Positions 60,629 through 64,000 of a stretch of DNA of 64,000 bases are shown in pieces. Made by a program: the position numbers and the translations under genes. The notes beneath the pieces were generated by a model. The model was not told where the DNA came from. It ran no database searches and saw nothing but the letters and a program-made list of their open reading frames with translations. Source of the DNA: Streptomyces sp. NBC_00442 (GTDB lineage Bacteria; Actinomycetota; Actinomycetes; Streptomycetales; Streptomycetaceae); the NCBI RefSeq assembly GCF_036014195.1, contig NZ_CP107918.1, forward strand, positions 868,001 through 932,000, written 5' to 3'. Numbering within the stretch: position 1 is the stretch's first letter; every line of letters starts with the position of its first letter.

Positions 60629-61951
60629 TCAGGCCACGGATGCGCCGGGCGACGGGGTCGGCGCCGGGCCTGCGGGCTTCTGAGCCATGTCGCCGCGGCC
60701 CAGGTTGCCAGCAGCCATGTTGCCGCGGCCCATGTCGCCGGCAGCCATGTATGCAGGGGCCATGTCGCCGGCAGCCACGTCTCCAGCGGCCGTGTCGTCA
60801 CGACCCACGTCTCCAGCGGCCGTGTCCCCTGCGGCCATGTCGTCACGACCCATGTCACCAGCGGCCGTGTCCCCTGCGGCCATGTCGTCACGGCCCACGT
60901 CTCCAGCGGCCGTGTCCCCTGCGGCCATGTCGTCACGACCCATGTCACCAGCGGCCGGGGTGGGATCCTGCGGCGGCAGCGGGTCGCGGGCGCGGCGCTT
61001 GGCGATCACGGCGCACACCATCAACTGCATCTGGTGGAACAGCATCAGCGGCAGTACCGCAAGGGAGGCCTGGGCACCGAACAGCACGCTGGCCATGGGC
61101 AGTCCGGCGGCCAGGCTCTTCTTGGACCCGGCGAACTGGATCGCGATCCGGTCGCCCCGGTCGAAGCCGAGCCGCTTGGCTCCGTACCAGGTCGCCGCGA
61201 GCATCGCCGCCAGCAGCACGGCCTCGACCACGAGCAGCGCGGCGAGCCTGCCGACGCCGACCTGGTGCCAGATGCCACGCGCCATGCCCTCGCTGAACGC
61301 GCTGTAGACCACCAGGAGGATCGAGCCGCGGTCCACGTACCCGAGCACCTTCTTGTTCCTGACGAGGAACCCGCCGACCCAGCGCCGCAGGAACTGCCCG
61401 GCAAGGAACGGCACCAGGAGTTGCAGCACGATCTTGACCAGCGAGTCCGCCGAGAGCGCTCCCCCACCGCTGCCGAGGAGCCCCGCCGCGAGCAGCGGGG
61501 TGAACACGATCCCGGCGATGCTGGAGAAGGAGCCCGCACAGATCGCGGCCGGCACGTTGCCCCGGGCGATCGAGGTGAACGCGATCGACGACTGGATCGT
61601 CGAGGGCACCAGGCACAGGAAGAGCAGGCCGTTGTAGAGGTCCGGCGTCAACACGGTGGGTACGAGGCCCTTCGCCGCGAGGCCCAGCAGCGGAAACGCC
61701 ACGAACGTGCAGGCGAGCACGGTGACATGGAGCCGCCAGTGGCGCAGCCCGTCCAGCGCCTCGCGGGTCGAGAGCCGTGCCCCGTACAGGAAGAAGAGGA
61801 GTGCGACCGCCCCGGTCGAGGCGCCGCTCGCGGCGGTCGCGGCCGGTCCGGACGCGGGGAGCAGCGCGGCGAGTCCCACCGTGCCGAGCAGCGCCAGGAT
61901 GTAGGGGTCGACCGGCAACCAGGACGGAAGCTTCGGGGTGCGGCGGCTCAT
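60629..61951 (-). CDS. Bile acid:sodium symporter (BASS/SBF-like) family protein with repeat tail
   Basis: A 440-residue membrane protein with about ten helices (YILALLGTVGLAALLPASGP, LFLCLVPSTIQSSIAFTSIA with the family motif, FAGSKKSLAAGLPMASVLFG). The long tail of about 100 residues is made of MAAGDTAAGD/MGRDD units. The core resembles YfeH/SBF-like transporters of organic anions. ATG 61951 is taken as start (GTG 61960 is alternative). The divergent LysR gene is the likely regulator. Confidence 0.83.
   Translation of the reverse strand: MSRRTPKLPSWLPVDPYILALLGTVGLAALLPASGPAATAASGASTGAVALLFFLYGARLSTREALDGLRHWRLHVTVLACTFVAFPLLGLAAKGLVPTVLTPDLYNGLLFLCLVPSTIQSSIAFTSIARGNVPAAICAGSFSSIAGIVFTPLLAAGLLGSGGGALSADSLVKIVLQLLVPFLAGQFLRRWVGGFLVRNKKVLGYVDRGSILLVVYSAFSEGMARGIWHQVGVGRLAALLVVEAVLLAAMLAATWYGAKRLGFDRGDRIAIQFAGSKKSLAAGLPMASVLFGAQASLAVLPLMLFHQMQLMVCAVIAKRRARDPLPPQDPTPAAGDMGRDDMAAGDTAAGDVGRDDMAAGDTAAGDMGRDDMAAGDTAAGDVGRDDTAAGDVAAGDMAPAYMAAGDMGRGNMAAGNLGRGDMAQKPAGPAPTPSPGASVA
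60781..60956 (-). repeat. 45-bp in-frame repeats in the symporter C-terminus
   Basis: Units beginning at 60811, 60856 and 60901 are 45 bp apart and nearly identical; shorter 30-bp and 15-bp derivatives extend to about 60690. They encode the 15-residue unit DMGRDDMAAGDTAAG and variants. All steps are multiples of 15 bp, so the frame is kept while copy number varies. Confidence 0.88.
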
Positions 61952-62156
61952 GTGCTCCACTTACATGTTCGGGCGGTACGGGTGTGGCGCGGTGACGCGG
62001 CTCGGTGGGGCAGCGCGGTGGCGCGGCGCCAGTGGATTGCGAGCACGGCGCTCCCGGGTCTTCCAGGTCTTCCGGGTCTTCCGCTCGGCCGCGATCGCGA
62101 CCTCCCGATGGTCCTCCCCCGGCGCGTGATCGGGAATCCCGTACACCACACTCACT

Positions 62157-62177
62157 GTCATCACGATCCACGATGAC
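62157..62177. promoter_or_regulatory. LysR-type operator GTCATC-N9-GATGAC
   Basis: Perfect 6-bp arms with nine bases between, 18 bp upstream of the LysR start in the divergent symporter/lysR intergenic region. Fits the dyad architecture of LysR recognition sites. Confidence 0.55.
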
Positions 62178-62195
62178 CGGGCTACCGTGGACGTC

Positions 62196-63071
62196 ATGTA
62201 CGACGCGAACCAGCTGCGGACGTTCCTGGCCGTCGCGCAGACGCTGAACTTCACGCAGGCCGCTCGGCGCCTCGGGCTGCGCCAGTCGACCGTGAGCCAG
62301 CACGTACGCCGCCTGGAGGACGCGGCGGGGCGGCTGCTGTTCAGCCGGGACACCCATCGTGTGCGGCTGACGGAGGACGGCGAGGCGATGCTCGGCTTCG
62401 CCCGGACGATCCTGGCCGCCCACGAGCGGGCCGCCACCTACTTCACCGGGACGCGGCTGCGCGGCCGCCTGAGGTTCGGCGCCTCCGAGGACTTCGTCCT
62501 GACGCGCCTGCCGGAGATCCTCCAGTCCTTCCGCCGCGACCATCCCGAGGTCGATCTGGAGCTCACGGTCGAGCTGTCCGGGACCCTGCACCGGCGCCTG
62601 GAGGCGGGCCGCCTCGACCTGGTGCTCGCCAAGCGGCGGCCCGGCGACAGTCACGGCGAACTCGTCTGGACGGACGAGCTGTGCTGGATCGGGGCGCCCG
62701 ACCTGCGTCTCGACGCCGAACGTCCCATTCCGTTGATCCTTTTCCCGCCGCCCGGCATCACCCGGGCCAGGGCGCTCGAAGTCCTGGAGGACCACGGCCG
62801 TTCCTGGCGTATCGCCTGTACGAGCGGGAGCCTGAGCGGCCTGATCGCGGCGGCCAGCGCAGGACTCGGCGTGATGGCCCACACCAGGGGCCTGATCCCG
62901 CCCGGCCTGGCTCCGCTCCCGGCGCGGTGCGGGCTGCCGGAGCTGGGCGGAGTGGATTTCGTTCTGCTCCACAACCGGCGGGGCTCGGCGGCGCAGGAGG
63001 CGGCGGGCGCCCTGGCTTCGGCGATCCTCGCCGGCGGCGACCGCCTGCACCGGGGCCACCGATCCGGCTGA
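62196..63071 (+). CDS. LysR-family regulator
   Basis: A 291-residue regulator. Residues 1-60 form the LysR winged helix (LRTFLAVAQTLNFTQAARRL, LRQSTVSQHVRRLEDAAGRL). Residues 90-285 form the two-lobed effector domain (RLRFGASEDFVLTRLPEIL, VDLELTVELSGTLHRRLEAG, RIACTSGSLSGLIAAASAGL). I prefer ATG 62196 (MYDANQLRTF) over GTG 62187, as it gives the standard LysR N-terminus. It is divergent from the BASS-type symporter and probably activates it on binding the substrate. Confidence 0.88.
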   Translation: MYDANQLRTFLAVAQTLNFTQAARRLGLRQSTVSQHVRRLEDAAGRLLFSRDTHRVRLTEDGEAMLGFARTILAAHERAATYFTGTRLRGRLRFGASEDFVLTRLPEILQSFRRDHPEVDLELTVELSGTLHRRLEAGRLDLVLAKRRPGDSHGELVWTDELCWIGAPDLRLDAERPIPLILFPPPGITRARALEVLEDHGRSWRIACTSGSLSGLIAAASAGLGVMAHTRGLIPPGLAPLPARCGLPELGGVDFVLLHNRRGSAAQEAAGALASAILAGGDRLHRGHRSG

Positions 63072-63475
63072 ACGAACCGGCCGAACGCCGGGCGACCGGC
63101 CGAGCGGACTGGCTGAAGACAGACGGTCCACCCCGGCCGGTGCGCCGCCGGGCCGCCCCCTCCCGCCGCACGCCGCCACCCTGCCCCGTTGGGCTGCGAC
63201 AACGGAGCGTGGCCCCGGGAAAACAGGGCGCAGCCGTGGGGCGAGGGTGACAGGAGCGTACAGATTCCGTGGAGATTGCCTTACGGAGAACCTACCTTTG
63301 AGTCAGCTGAGCGCCCGAGGGGTCCACATGTGGGCCTGTTTCCGCCGCTGACCTGTGAAGACGCCGTACGTCTCGACGTGCAGGAGACCCCTGTCACGGG
63401 AACAGTCCGTGGGGTACGGTCACCGCGCTGTGCGGAGCGCCACCGGGAGTGGCCACCCCGGAGGGAGGCAGGTCA
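63072..63475 (+). other. 404-bp gap upstream of the acyl-CoA ligase gene
   Basis: No supported gene. The first 170 bp are a C/G-rich continuation of the LysR 3' region. An AT-richer stretch at 63262-63305 (AGATTCCGTGGAGATTGCC, then CTACCTTTGAGTC) is the best place for the fadD promoter. The ribosome site GGAGGGAGG sits just before the TTG at 63476. Confidence 0.45.
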
Positions 63476-64000
63476 TTGCGCGAGTTCACGGTCCCACCCA
63501 TGGCGACGGCGCCTCAGGTCGGCGGGCTTGCGGACGCCGTCTTCGACCACGCCCTCGACGATCCTCACCGCGTCGCGCTGTGCCGCAAGGACGATTCGGG
63601 CCAGTGGCGGGACGTGACGGCCGCCGCGTTCAGGGACGAGGTGTTCGCGCTCGCCAAAGGGCTGATCGCGGACGGCGTGCGGTTCGGCGACCGGGTCGCC
63701 ATCATGGCGCGCACGCGGTACGAGTGGACGCTCTTCGACTTCGCGCTGTGGAGCATCGGCGCGCAGCCGGTGCCGATCTATCCCACGTCCTCCGCCGAGC
63801 AGGTCTTCTGGATGCTGCACGACTCGGAGGCGACCGCGTGCGTGGTGGAGCACGAGGACCACTCGATGACGATCGGCTCGGTCGTCGACCGGCTCCCCCA
63901 CCTCAAGCGCCTGTGGCAGCTGGACACGGGAGCGCTCTCGGAGCTCCTCGGAGCGGGTGAGTCCATCGACGACGAGGTGGTCGAGCGGCACCGCAAGGCC
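63476..64000 (+). CDS. Long-chain fatty acid-CoA ligase, N-terminal part (runs off the window)
   Basis: First 175 codons of an AMP-forming acyl-CoA synthetase that activates fatty acids with ATP and CoA. Recognisable segments are PQVGGLADAVFDHALDDPHR, FALAKGLIADGVRFGDRVAI, TRYEWTLFDFALWSIGAQPV and PIYPTSSAEQVFWMLHDSEA, the standard N-terminal domain of FadD-type enzymes. The ATP motifs lie beyond the window. The start is a TTG, six bases after the strong GGAGGGAGG run; the frame is open from there to the window end. Confidence 0.88.
   Translation, partial: MREFTVPPMATAPQVGGLADAVFDHALDDPHRVALCRKDDSGQWRDVTAAAFRDEVFALAKGLIADGVRFGDRVAIMARTRYEWTLFDFALWSIGAQPVPIYPTSSAEQVFWMLHDSEATACVVEHEDHSMTIGSVVDRLPHLKRLWQLDTGALSELLGAGESIDDEVVERHRKA

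Noticed and set aside
60945..63179. Long minus-strand frames over the LysR gene and symporter start.
   Set aside because: They are antisense to a clear LysR protein, Arg/Gly-rich, and have no family similarity.

Overview
The base composition (about 70-73% GC, with G/C in nearly every third codon position), the frequent GTG starts, the Tat and lipoprotein secretion signals and the family content (ROK, WYL, PucR-like, FCD-GntR and XRE regulators, MAB_1171c-type membrane protein, DUF2254, secreted collagenase, phosphocholine phospholipase C) all point to a Streptomyces or close relative. The window looks like a chromosomal segment of mixed housekeeping and accessory genes. No biosynthetic gene cluster, prophage, CRISPR array or complete insertion sequence is visible.

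Layout. 0-6 kb: 5' end of threonine dehydrogenase, a free-standing MmyB-like ligand-binding protein, then a tight cassette of XRE regulator, ImmA/IrrE-like metallopeptidase, seven-helix MAB_1171c-type membrane protein and FAD oxidoreductase. 6-11 kb: a membrane-anchored VWA protein pair, a beta-hydroxyacid dehydrogenase and a methionyl-tRNA synthetase with an unusual KMSKS loop. 11-18.7 kb: Tat-secreted phospholipase C, a 2OG-Fe(II)-type oxygenase, a ROK regulator, a polyprenyl synthase and an IS701-type transposase homologue. 18.7-26.5 kb: an oligopeptide importer (lipoprotein, two permeases, fused double ATPase) followed directly by an XRE-TPR regulator. 26.7-31.1 kb: an SDR enzyme, an NTF2-like protein, an MFS exporter and a long-form argG. 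31.1-40.1 kb: serine hydrolase, CopD-family protein under an iron-box-like site, VOC protein and WYL regulator sharing a divergent promoter, methyltransferase, NUDIX hydrolase and collagenase. 40.2-48 kb: small membrane and stress-type proteins (DUF4235, DUF3618, holin-like, BrkB), a large PucR-type regulator with a degenerate dehydrogenase, tRNA-Leu(GAG) and DUF2254.

48-60 kb is a partly decayed area. Fragments of an aldehyde dehydrogenase and of an oxalate/formate-type MFS carrier lie back to back, both without their N-termini. Next come an FCD-GntR regulator, hemerythrin, a second-type enolase facing a MarR gene across a 13-bp repeat array, a frameshifted TIM-barrel-like gene, a FabH homologue, a broken ketopantoate-reductase-like gene fused to the tail of an iron-sulfur protein that has lost a cysteine, and an intact fdhD. 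A 13-bp GntR-type site is shared by the gntR promoter and the promoter region of the broken genes. This suggests one former formate/oxalate regulon now in pieces. 60-64 kb: 2Fe-2S ferredoxin-like protein, isochorismatase-fold protein, BASS-family symporter with a repeat tail, its divergent LysR regulator, and the start of a fatty-acyl-CoA ligase.

Regulatory DNA is unusually rich. There are two phased short-repeat arrays between divergent genes (8-bp units at 20511-20590, 13-bp units at 53225-53354), several inverted repeats at divergent promoters, several probable leaderless starts, and a 12-bp palindrome GAGAGCGCTCTC present five times, both between and inside genes.
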